Shown: in pieces, positions 1 to 6,663 of the stretch | How positions within the stretch are numbered: position 1 is the stretch's first letter | How the letters are laid out: each line of letters begins with the position of its first letter | Virus record (IMG/VR): IMGVR_UViG_3300045107_000874 | Coordinates: 1-23,753 of that record | DNA length: 23,753 bases | Direction: 5' to 3' (one strand) | Source: a virus | The notes under the pieces: model-generated | Told to the model about the DNA's origin: nothing | Databases searched by the model: none | The model's input: only the letters and a program-made list of their open reading frames with translations | Position numbers and translations under genes: made by a program

Positions 1-1050
1 ATGAATGGACCACTTCCTTGTACCAAGCTGAGTCGGCGCAGGAAGCGCCCGTTTCAGCAGGTGCAGGCTGTTGTATACGACTCACCACAGCCCCAAATTC
101 AGCACTTGGAGCTGCACCGCGCCCGCGAGCTGGCCAGTGTGTGGCTGAACGTCGGCCGGGCCCGCATGCACAGCGATGCCACCCTGGCGCTGCGTCGCGG
201 AATTACCGAACGGTTTTTCTGGTGGTGCGAATCCAATCGATACCAAGCGATCGATGCCGATGTGATCCGGGCCTTCCTTATCTACCTTGCCGAGGGGCCG
301 GCTGACGGGAGCCCTCGGTGGCCGAACTTTCCGAAAGCCCAGCAGAAGGTGACGAGCGGCACGGTGGCGACCTACCACCGGCATTTGCGCGCTATGTTCC
401 GATGGATGGAGTCCGAGGACCATGTGCCGGTTTCGCCGATGGCCCGGGTGCAGGCACCGATAGACCGTCCGGATCAGATCGACCCGTTTACAACGCTGGA
501 TATTCAGCGGCTGATGGACGCGGCGCGGAAAAGTACCTACCCCGAGCGCGATCTGGCGATACTGCACTTTCTTCTGGACACTGGCGTACGTGCGAGCGAA
601 CTGTGTGCGATGGTGGCCTCAGACATCGATTTTGATAACTGCAAGGCAAGGATTTTCGGCAAGGGCGGGAAGGTGCGTACTGTGTTTTTCCACTCGCGTA
701 CCAAAGAGAAGCTGTTTGCATACATCCGCATCGAGCTGCGCCGTGCGGATGAGCCGCTTTGGGCCGGAGAGCAGGGAGCGCTTCAGAGGAACGGCCTGCA
801 GCAGTTGCTGGAACGTATCGGGAAGCGGGCGGGTGTGACGAAGGTGAATCCGCATCGGTTTCGGCATACGTTCGCCCTGTGGTTTCTGCGGGCGGATGGT
901 GACCGGGGGACTCTGCAGGAGCTGCTGGGGCACACGGATATCCGGATGGTCCAGCGTTATGTGAATCTGGCCCAGGTGGACATTGAGCGCGGGCACCGGA
1001 AATGCAGTCCTGTGGGTGCGTTTTACGAACAAAAGCGCAGGGCACGTTGA
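1..1050 (+). CDS. int: Tyrosine recombinase (phage integrase)
   Basis: A 349-residue site-specific recombinase that would integrate and excise the phage by strand exchange through a covalent phosphotyrosine. Residues about 40-150 form the core-binding (SAM-like) DNA-binding domain. Residues about 165-335 form the catalytic domain, with Arg197 in DTGVRASE, Lys222/Lys224 in GKGGKVR, His286 and Arg289 in HRFRH, His311 in LLGHTD and the nucleophile Tyr320 in MVQRYVNL, so the full R-K-H-R-H-Y set is present. Its length is typical of XerC/D-like phage integrases. The ATG is the first base of the window, so an upstream start cannot be excluded. It is co-directional with the late genes, and its TGA overlaps a promoter-like -35 box. 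Confidence 0.95.
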   Translation: MNGPLPCTKLSRRRKRPFQQVQAVVYDSPQPQIQHLELHRARELASVWLNVGRARMHSDATLALRRGITERFFWWCESNRYQAIDADVIRAFLIYLAEGPADGSPRWPNFPKAQQKVTSGTVATYHRHLRAMFRWMESEDHVPVSPMARVQAPIDRPDQIDPFTTLDIQRLMDAARKSTYPERDLAILHFLLDTGVRASELCAMVASDIDFDNCKARIFGKGGKVRTVFFHSRTKEKLFAYIRIELRRADEPLWAGEQGALQRNGLQQLLERIGKRAGVTKVNPHRFRHTFALWFLRADGDRGTLQELLGHTDIRMVQRYVNLAQVDIERGHRKCSPVGAFYEQKRRAR

Positions 1051-1076
1051 CGCTGGAATGCAACGCGTGTTATATG
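1047..1076 (+). promoter_or_regulatory. Sigma70-like promoter P1
   Basis: TTGACG (1047-1052) and TATATG (1071-1076) are separated by 18 bases; reading the -10 as TTATAT gives 17. The -35 box overlaps the integrase stop codon. It would drive the zinc-ribbon gene and perhaps the terminase leader. Assigned by sequence only. Confidence 0.5.
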
Positions 1077-1116
1077 TTTGACGCAGCAGCTGTGCGGGCG
1101 ATGGAGATTAAGTGTT

Positions 1117-1350
1117 ATGCGGCAATGTGCCGCTGTTATTCCCGAGTTTTGTCCGAGATGTGGTGCTCCTGTGCTGGTCTCAAGGCAGGGCGAGCGTCCG
1201 TTTGTGGTGCTCCGGGCGCACAGTGTGAGCTGCCATGCTGAGGAGGATGGGCTGCACTGGTTCGGCCGATGCGTTGGATGCAGCTCTCGGTGGGAGAGCG
1301 TAGAGGTGCAGGTACAACTAAGGGAGTTGCTCTCAGCCCGACGCAACTGA
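1117..1350 (+). CDS. Small zinc-ribbon protein, unknown function
   Basis: A 77-residue protein with two CxxC knuckles (CPRC near the N-terminus and CVGC about 40 residues later), the pattern of a single zinc ribbon. No catalytic domain is visible. The ATG at 1117 is chosen because GGAG lies 10 nt upstream; a TTG at 1078 would add 13 residues that fall inside the promoter region. It lies between the integrase and the small terminase behind promoter P1. Its role is unknown: a DNA-binding regulator or an HNH-like packaging accessory are possible, but no HNH residues are seen. Confidence 0.6.
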   Translation: MRQCAAVIPEFCPRCGAPVLVSRQGERPFVVLRAHSVSCHAEEDGLHWFGRCVGCSSRWESVEVQVQLRELLSARRN

Positions 1351-1385
1351 TCTGAGAGTACAGGCAGTTGGAACAGGGGACGGCG

Positions 1386-1446
1386 GCAGGGGGCCGCCCT
1401 TCTGGTGCTTGATGCGCACCGGTGGGGCGGCCCCTGCTATTTTTAG
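1386..1446 (+). promoter_or_regulatory. Leader hairpin 1 with TTGATGC loop, upstream of terS
   Basis: Bases 1390-1408 pair with 1416-1434 (19 positions, one T-T mismatch, two G-T wobbles) around the 7-base loop TTGATGC (1409-1415). GCAG/CTGC can extend the base of the stem with one bulged G. A short T-run (ATTTTTAGG) follows. The stem ends 34 nt before the likely terS start. Hairpins at 6592 and 21541 share the loop and placement. The structure resembles an intrinsic terminator but lies in a 5' leader, so attenuation, antitermination or RNA stability are all possible. Confidence 0.7.
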
Positions 1447-1468
1447 GCAGGATCGGCCGGGTTTACAT

Positions 1469-1984
1469 ATGGCGGTTAACAGGAGGTCGGCGGCTGCAGA
1501 TCTTGCGCGTGACCGAGAGGCCAGGGCGTGGGATCTGCGCTGCAGGGGGTGGACGATGCGCCGGATCGCCGCCGAGCTGGGCGTGACGGCACCCGGTGTG
1601 AAGAAGATGCTGGACCGCGCGGCGGCCCGGTTGGAAGCCGAGATTGCTGAGAATATCGGGCTGTACAAGGCGGAGCAGCACCAACGGCTGGAGCATCTGT
1701 ATGCGCAGGCTATGCAGGAGTGGGAGCGCAGCAGGAAGGCGTTTCGCGGCTGTGCCAGGGTTTCGGGGAGGGTGCATGTTTCGAGGGACGGCGTGAAGAC
1801 TTCCCTGCCGGATCTGGTGACGAAGCGGGTTGACCAGCGGCTTGGAGACCCGCGTTACCTGGCGCAGGCGACGGCGGCACTGGAGGCGCAGAGGGCGCTG
1901 TGGGGGCTGAACGCTGCCCGCGACGATGGCGGTCCCGAGTGTGCGGTGAAGGCCGTGATCGGGGTGGATCTGGAGCTTCTTTGA
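1469..1984 (+). CDS. terS: Terminase small subunit
   Basis: A 171-residue DNA-recognition subunit of the packaging motor. Its N-terminal third contains a helix-turn-helix segment (RRIAAELGVTAPGVKKML, about residues 31-48), followed by a helical, charged middle that fits the oligomerisation region of small terminases. The stop overlaps the large terminase start as TGATG, indicating translational coupling. The ATG at 1469 is preferred because earlier in-frame codons lie inside leader hairpin 1; its Shine-Dalgarno site is weak. The assignment rests on the HTH, the size and the position directly before terL; sequence similarity in this family is poor. Confidence 0.8.
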   Translation: MAVNRRSAAADLARDREARAWDLRCRGWTMRRIAAELGVTAPGVKKMLDRAAARLEAEIAENIGLYKAEQHQRLEHLYAQAMQEWERSRKAFRGCARVSGRVHVSRDGVKTSLPDLVTKRVDQRLGDPRYLAQATAALEAQRALWGLNAARDDGGPECAVKAVIGVDLELL

Positions 1985-3339
1985 TGCGGATTGAGGCGGG
2001 CCTCAGCCCAGACCAGGTTACTGAGGGCATGCGGCTTTACCGGCCTTACGGTGGGGCGGAGAAGATGCTGTACGACCGCTCGACCGAGGTGCTGCTGGAT
2101 GGGCCGGCGGGTACGGGCAAGAGCCGTGCGGTGATTGAGAAGCTCTTTCTCTGTCTGCACAAGTGGCCGAACAGCCGGGCGGCGCTGGTGCGAAAGACTA
2201 GGGCGAGCCTGACCGAGACCGGGCTGGTGACGCTGGAGAGCAAGGTGCTGCCGGCGGGGCATCCGGCTGTACGGCGGGGGTTGAACCGGGGCAACCGCAC
2301 GCACTACGACATTGGGGAAGGCAGTGAGCTGATTTTGGCGGGGATGGACAAACCGTCGAAGATCCTCTCTGCCGAGTTTGACCTGATTTGCGTGCAGCAG
2401 GCCGAGGAGCTGACGCTGACCGACTGGGAGACCCTGACGACCAGGCTTCGAAATGGGAAGATGCCGTACCAGCAGATTTTCGGGGACTGCAACCCCGGAC
2501 CGCCCACCCACTGGATTAAGCAGCGGGAGAGTTCGGGCGTGTTGAAGCTGATACCGAGCCGCCACGAGGACAACCCGGTGCTGTGGGACCACACCACGGG
2601 CACCTGGACCAATGCCGGTGTGAGCTACATCGCGGTGCTGGACAAGCTGACTGGTCCGCGCAGGGAGCGGCTGCGGCATGGCAGGTGGGTTGGTGCCGAG
2701 GGTGTGGTTTACGAGGCGTTCGATACGGCGCTGCATCTGATTGACCGTTTTGAGATCCCGCGGGAGTGGCGCCGGATCCGTGTTATCGACTTCGGCTACA
2801 CCAACCCATTTGTCTGCCAGTGGTTTGCGATTGACCCCGACGGCCGGATGTACATGTATCGGGAGATTTACCACACGCAGAGGCTGGTGCAGGACCACGC
2901 GCGGCAGATAGCGGCCCTGAGCCGGAAAGAGCGGATTGAGGCGACGATTGCCGACCACGACGCTGAGGACCGCGCGACGCTGCACTACGCGGGGATCGGG
3001 ACCATTCCTGCTTGGAAGAGTGTGAGTGACGGCATCCAGGCGGTGCAGTCCCGGCTGCAGAAGGACGGGACCGGCAGACCGCGGATTTTCTTTCTTCGGG
3101 ACAGCCTGGTGGAGCGCGACGTGAGCCTGGCCGCAGGGGCGAAGCCGAGCTGTACGGTGGAGGAGTTTGACGGCTATATCTGGGCACCGAGCCCGGACGG
3201 GAAGCCGGTGAAGGATGAGCCGCTGAAGGTGAACGACCACGGGGTCGATGCTCTGCGTTACGCGTGTGCTTATGTGGACTGCCTGGCATACGGCGGGATG
3301 GCTGTGACGGCGGATGACATTTTGACGATTGCGAGGTGA
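1984..3339 (+). CDS. terL: Terminase large subunit (ATPase/nuclease)
   Basis: A 451-residue motor and nuclease that cuts DNA and pumps it into the prohead through the portal. The N-terminal ATPase has Walker A GPAGTGKS (residues 40-47) and a Walker B-like FDLICVQQAEEL (132-143) with catalytic glutamates but no canonical Asp, as in several siphophage terminases. The C-terminal RNase H-fold nuclease shows Asp269 (VIDFGYTNP), Asp324/Asp326 (IADHDAED) and Asp418/Asp422 (NDHGVDALRY). The ATG at 1984 overlaps the terS stop. The length is normal. Confidence is high. Confidence 0.97.
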   Translation: MRIEAGLSPDQVTEGMRLYRPYGGAEKMLYDRSTEVLLDGPAGTGKSRAVIEKLFLCLHKWPNSRAALVRKTRASLTETGLVTLESKVLPAGHPAVRRGLNRGNRTHYDIGEGSELILAGMDKPSKILSAEFDLICVQQAEELTLTDWETLTTRLRNGKMPYQQIFGDCNPGPPTHWIKQRESSGVLKLIPSRHEDNPVLWDHTTGTWTNAGVSYIAVLDKLTGPRRERLRHGRWVGAEGVVYEAFDTALHLIDRFEIPREWRRIRVIDFGYTNPFVCQWFAIDPDGRMYMYREIYHTQRLVQDHARQIAALSRKERIEATIADHDAEDRATLHYAGIGTIPAWKSVSDGIQAVQSRLQKDGTGRPRIFFLRDSLVERDVSLAAGAKPSCTVEEFDGYIWAPSPDGKPVKDEPLKVNDHGVDALRYACAYVDCLAYGGMAVTADDILTIAR

Positions 3340-3343
3340 GGTG

Positions 3344-4612
3344 GTGCTGAGTTCGATTTTTGAACGTGCGCGGAGGTTGGTGGGTGCCGGTGGTCTGCGC
3401 ACAGCTGCAAAGCCGGTTCTGCCGGATCCGAATGCGTACATCCGTGCGGTTGCCACGCCGTTTGCCGGGGTGGAGACCAGTGACAGCGGGCTGCTGAAGG
3501 ACGACAGCGTGTACAGGGTTTACAACCTGTACCGGGACATGCTGCTAGGCGCCGGCTGGCGGTTTGAAGGTGGCGACGCCGAGGCTGTGGATGCACTGAT
3601 GGAGGGGGTGGTATCTGCCAAGGGGTTCGACGACATGCTGTACGAGATGGCGGCTGCGCCATTCCAGCGGATGGCTGTGATTGAGATTGTGTGGAACTTT
3701 GGGAGGGATGTGTGGTTGCCCCGCCGATACCGTGTCGTGCCGATCGAGGATGTCAGCCTGGCGCTGGATGAGCAGGGTGAGGTGGAGCATGTGAATGTGA
3801 CCACGAGCGCAGGGCTGCAGCAGATCCCGACTACGAATATGGTGGTGTATCGTTGGCGCCCGACGTTTGCGGAGCCGCTGGGCAGGAGTGTGTACCAGCA
3901 CATTAAGGAGCCGGTGGAGTATAAGCGCACGACGGATAAGGCGATGATCTCCTATGCGCAGCGGTGGGGTGTACCGAGCATCGTGGGGTTTTATGCGCCG
4001 GGCCAGAACAGGGCGGACCAGACGAAGTTTCTGGCGGCGATAAGGTCTCTGCAGAATGCATCGGCAGCGATTCTGCCGATTAAGCCCAGTCGGGACGCTC
4101 CGGATGTGCTGCAGCTTCTGGAGGCGAAGGGGGAGGGAAGCGCGATCTCCGCCGTGATGGAGATGAACAAGGGGTTTGAGAAGCGGATAGCCGGCGCGGT
4201 TCTAGGTTCGATTTTGGCGGTGTATGAGAGCGATTACGGCACGAGGGCACAGGCTCAGACGCACCTGGAGGTGCTGCGGAGCGTGATCGAGGCTGCACAG
4301 GCCCCGCTGGAGGAGGCGATTAACGCGCAGCTGGTGGAGCCGGTGCTGGCGTACAACCGGGGGGCGGCGGATGTGCGGTTTGTGCTGAACTCTCCGAACC
4401 TGAACGATCTTGAGAAGCTGGGCAACATGGTGGCGGATTTGGCACAGGCGGGGCTGATCGATCCGATGCAGGATGCGAAGGTGATTCGGACGATGTTCGG
4501 GATCGATACGCCTGACGGCTGGTTGCCGCCTGGTGCGCCTTATGTGGGTGATGTTCCTCGGGGGGCGCCTGACCCTGTGTCCGGAGAGCAGCGTTGGACC
4601 GTGGGGCGCTGA
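3344..4612 (+). CDS. Portal protein, DUF935 / Mu gp29-like
   Basis: A 422-residue portal that would form the dodecameric ring at one capsid vertex, the gate for DNA and docking site for the terminase and tail. The sequence follows the DUF935 (Mu gp29) pattern: a domain ending in AVIEIVWNFGRDVW, then RWRPTFAEPLGRSVYQHI and YAQRWGVPSIVGFY, then a helical segment rich in Glu and Lys. GTG at 3344 lies 7 nt after GAGG; GTG at 3341 is the alternative. It begins 4 nt after the terL stop, and its end overlaps the MuF gene by 19 nt. Gene order terL-portal-MuF is as in Mu-like heads. Confidence 0.88.
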   Translation: MLSSIFERARRLVGAGGLRTAAKPVLPDPNAYIRAVATPFAGVETSDSGLLKDDSVYRVYNLYRDMLLGAGWRFEGGDAEAVDALMEGVVSAKGFDDMLYEMAAAPFQRMAVIEIVWNFGRDVWLPRRYRVVPIEDVSLALDEQGEVEHVNVTTSAGLQQIPTTNMVVYRWRPTFAEPLGRSVYQHIKEPVEYKRTTDKAMISYAQRWGVPSIVGFYAPGQNRADQTKFLAAIRSLQNASAAILPIKPSRDAPDVLQLLEAKGEGSAISAVMEMNKGFEKRIAGAVLGSILAVYESDYGTRAQAQTHLEVLRSVIEAAQAPLEEAINAQLVEPVLAYNRGAADVRFVLNSPNLNDLEKLGNMVADLAQAGLIDPMQDAKVIRTMFGIDTPDGWLPPGAPYVGDVPRGAPDPVSGEQRWTVGR

Positions 4613-6252
4613 GTCAGATTCTGGCGCACGAGAACCGTGTTGTGAGGCGGTTGGGGCTGCTGCAGCGGCCGCTGGCTCGGAAGCTGGGGCGGCAGCATGG
4701 TCGTGCACATATGAGCCTGGTTCTGTGGCGGCTTCGGCAGGAGCTGGTGGACCTGCTGATGGAGGCCGCCATGACGGCGTGGGCGCTGGGCTGGCGGTTT
4801 GCAGACCGGCAGGTGCAGGCCGATTTGGCGCGGCACCGGTTTGATGATCAGGATACGTCTCTACCGAAGCCGCCTGCGGCTGCTGCCCCTCCGGATGCGT
4901 GGCTGGAGGCGTATCGGGCGACGGTGGATGCTGCGATGCGGCGCTACACCGACGGGATCCGGCGGGATGTGAGTGACCTGGTGACGAGGGGGGCTGTGGA
5001 GGGGTGGACGCAGGCCGAGATTTCACGGAAGATTGAGAAGCTGGTGACCGGCCTGACCACGTGGCAGGCTGAGCGGATTGCGCGGACGGAGTCGATGCGT
5101 CTGTGGAACCTCGGTTCGTTTGGGCGTATGAGTGCGGTGCCGGAGGTGGTGGGGTACGAGTACAGCGTGGTGCTGGACAGCCGCACGAGCCACATCTGCA
5201 GGCCGTTGGCGGGTTTGAAGGTGCGGAAGGAGGATCTGCTGCATCTGCCTCCGCTTCATCCGCACTGCAGGACTGTATGCAGTGCTGTGTACAGTTTTGA
5301 CGGTGTTACGGATCAGGAGTTCGGCAATCCGAACGCGCCGGCGGGTGTGCCTGGGTTCGGAGCGGTGCCGAGTGTGCCGAACAGTGTGCGGTTGGCGGGG
5401 GGGGGGGCGGCGGCTGCGCCCGCAGCTCCCCCTCCTCCACCGCCACCGAAGGTCCCGCCTGCGCCACCGTCTCCTCCGGGTGGTGATGCTCCCCTGAACG
5501 ATGCCTGGAGAGCAGCTGTTGAACAGGCACGCCTGGTTGAAATCTCCGAGCGTGCGGCTGATGCGGGATACGCAAGTACACAAGAGTTCATCACCGAAGT
5601 TGAACGCAACCTTCAGAGTGCGATAGACGGTATGCAGCTGTTCACCAGAACTCAGGTGGAAAACGCGATCGAAATTCTCTCCGGCGGCAGGTTTAAGAGC
5701 CTCTTTGAGACCGGACAGTCCGGCGGTGCGAACTACCCGACCGGGCGCCGCGTGCTTGAAAAGGCGATGTGGGGGTATGGTGCCCGCATCAAGCACGAGA
5801 AACGTCCGATTTACGGGTATCTGCACCCTGAGATCTACGGAGGATTGGAACAGCCGGATATATTGGATCACTATGGGACGGTTGCAGTTCGGTTTAGGCC
5901 GTCACTTCGCCGACGGGCCACGTTTACTGTTGGTGACAGCGCCGACAGAACTCTATGGGCACAACGGAAGGAGCTGGCGCCGAGCCGATTGGGTGAGGCA
6001 AAGTGGACAAGTGTTTCGGGCTATGTGGACAACTGGGCGACACTGAAGGGGGCAGCATCCTGGTTCAGTGCAGGGAGTGCCGCTCCGATGTACTACATCG
6101 AGGCCCAGTACCATGGCGGTGTGGGTGTTGATGAGATTGAGGAGGTCATGATCCGGAGGTGGTCAGCCAATCCCGATTTCAGAGCGAAGCAGGAGAAGAT
6201 CCGAGACCTGGCTGCATTGCACGGCATCCCTTTTACGGTGATCAACCCGTGA
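4594..6252 (+). CDS. MuF head morphogenesis protein fused to a DUF3626-like toxin-type domain
   Basis: A 552-residue two-part protein. Residues 1-235 are the MuF/SPP1 gp7 minor head domain, seen as ERIARTESMRLWNLGSFGRM (160-179), the DSRTSHICRPLAG strand (195-207) and PPLHPHCR (219-226); this part binds the portal and is packaged in the head. Residues about 250-300 are a Gly/Ala/Pro-rich linker with seven prolines in a row. Residues about 300-552 resemble DUF3626: FKSLFETGQSGG, RPIYGYL, RRRATFTVGDS, YYIEAQYHGGVGVDEIE and a C-terminal NPDFRAKQEK. MuF proteins with variable C-terminal effector domains are known as phage polymorphic toxins. The R..S..ExQ order could fit an ADP-ribosyltransferase fold, but this is inference. 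TTG at 4594 is chosen for GGAGA 6 nt upstream. The C-terminal part is less G-rich than the MuF part, suggesting transfer. Confidence 0.85.
   Translation: MDRGALSQILAHENRVVRRLGLLQRPLARKLGRQHGRAHMSLVLWRLRQELVDLLMEAAMTAWALGWRFADRQVQADLARHRFDDQDTSLPKPPAAAAPPDAWLEAYRATVDAAMRRYTDGIRRDVSDLVTRGAVEGWTQAEISRKIEKLVTGLTTWQAERIARTESMRLWNLGSFGRMSAVPEVVGYEYSVVLDSRTSHICRPLAGLKVRKEDLLHLPPLHPHCRTVCSAVYSFDGVTDQEFGNPNAPAGVPGFGAVPSVPNSVRLAGGGAAAAPAAPPPPPPPKVPPAPPSPPGGDAPLNDAWRAAVEQARLVEISERAADAGYASTQEFITEVERNLQSAIDGMQLFTRTQVENAIEILSGGRFKSLFETGQSGGANYPTGRRVLEKAMWGYGARIKHEKRPIYGYLHPEIYGGLEQPDILDHYGTVAVRFRPSLRRRATFTVGDSADRTLWAQRKELAPSRLGEAKWTSVSGYVDNWATLKGAASWFSAGSAAPMYYIEAQYHGGVGVDEIEEVMIRRWSANPDFRAKQEKIRDLAALHGIPFTVINP
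5397..5407 (+). repeat. G11 homopolymer at the MuF/toxin junction
   Basis: Eleven consecutive G bases encode Ala-Gly-Gly-Gly-Ala at residues 268-272, just before the polyproline linker. Frames +1 and +2 end at TGA 5484-5486 and TGA 5495-5497, so any single-base slip removes the whole C-terminal domain but leaves the MuF domain intact. Confidence 0.9.
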
Positions 6253-6267
6253 GAATTGGCGTATAAT
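6239..6267 (+). promoter_or_regulatory. Promoter-like element with consensus -10 before the candidate immunity gene
   Basis: A perfect TATAAT lies at 6262-6267, with a weak -35-like TGATCA (6239-6244) at 17-base spacing. Transcription would begin at about 6273-6275, on the ATG at 6274, predicting a leaderless or near-leaderless mRNA. Assigned from sequence only. Confidence 0.5.
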
Positions 6268-6273
6268 GGGAGC

Positions 6274-6504
6274 ATGATTGCACTTCTCAAGGACAGGAAG
6301 AGGGACCGGTTCATTGTTGCTGAGGGCCCGTCGTCCCTGGAAATGCCCGGGGGAATCGGCCGGATAGTCGATATAGATGAGGGACTGATAAGCCCGGCTA
6401 TGAATGTTCTGGTGCTGTTGGAGAAGAGCGGCGGGGACTGGGAGCCGGTTACATTTACGGCTGATGAAACGGACCATCTTATGCGGCAGGTTGCCGGCTC
6501 TTGA
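6274..6504 (+). CDS. Small acidic protein, candidate immunity protein for the MuF-linked domain
   Basis: A 76-residue protein with no family I recognise. It is mixed hydrophobic and acidic (for example VDIDEGLISPAMNVLVLLEKS), has no signal peptide or membrane segment, and looks cytoplasmic. It starts 21 nt after the MuF-DUF3626 stop and is followed by a new promoter and leader, so it groups with the toxin-like gene rather than with the capsid genes. In MuF polymorphic toxin loci a small downstream gene often encodes the cognate immunity protein; that role is inferred from position, size and the separate promoter. ATG 6274 is preferred over TTG 6256 because the TATAAT box lies between them. 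Confidence 0.65.
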   Translation: MIALLKDRKRDRFIVAEGPSSLEMPGGIGRIVDIDEGLISPAMNVLVLLEKSGGDWEPVTFTADETDHLMRQVAGS

Positions 6505-6530
6505 CAGGCATGCCCAGCGTCTCGTAGGAT
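6501..6530 (+). promoter_or_regulatory. Sigma70-like promoter P2 for head genes
   Basis: TTGACA (6501-6506), an 18-base spacer and TAGGAT (6525-6530). The -35 overlaps the stop of the 76-residue gene. The element resembles P3 at 21486 in -35, spacer length and the string ending TAG(G/C)AT. It would drive hairpin 2 and the protease/scaffold, capsid and following genes. Confidence 0.6.
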
Positions 6531-6590
6531 GATGTTGTAGCAAGATTTCGGTCCCTGCCAAGACCCTGAACTGAATATTTTTGACGGCTT

Positions 6591-6645
6591 GAGCCCGTCT
6601 CTCCAGCGCTTGATGCGCGCTGGAGAGGCGGGCTTTTGTCGTTTT
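6591..6645 (+). promoter_or_regulatory. Leader hairpin 2 with TTGATGC loop, upstream of protease/scaffold gene
   Basis: Bases 6592-6609 pair with 6617-6634 (18 pairs, one G-T wobble) around the loop TTGATGC (6610-6616), followed by TTTTGTCGTTTTT. The stem ends 30 nt before the TTG start at 6664. It is transcribed from P2 about 60 nt upstream. It looks like an intrinsic terminator placed in a leader. Confidence 0.75.
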
Positions 6646-6663
6646 TGCCCCCTGGAGTGTGCT

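Noticed and set aside
1855-3456. A 533-codon open frame on the - strand opposite the large terminase
   Set aside because: It mirrors the terL reading frame, has no recognisable protein features and is rich in His/Pro/Arg, as expected for a shadow of GC-biased coding sequence. Long - strand frames at 12030-13592, 18476-19660 and 19871-21523 were rejected for the same reason.
1412-6615. ATG codons in hairpin loops (1412, 6613) as true gene starts
   Set aside because: They lie inside strong stems without ribosome sites, the third copy at 21560 is out of frame, and better placed starts follow about 30-50 nt later.
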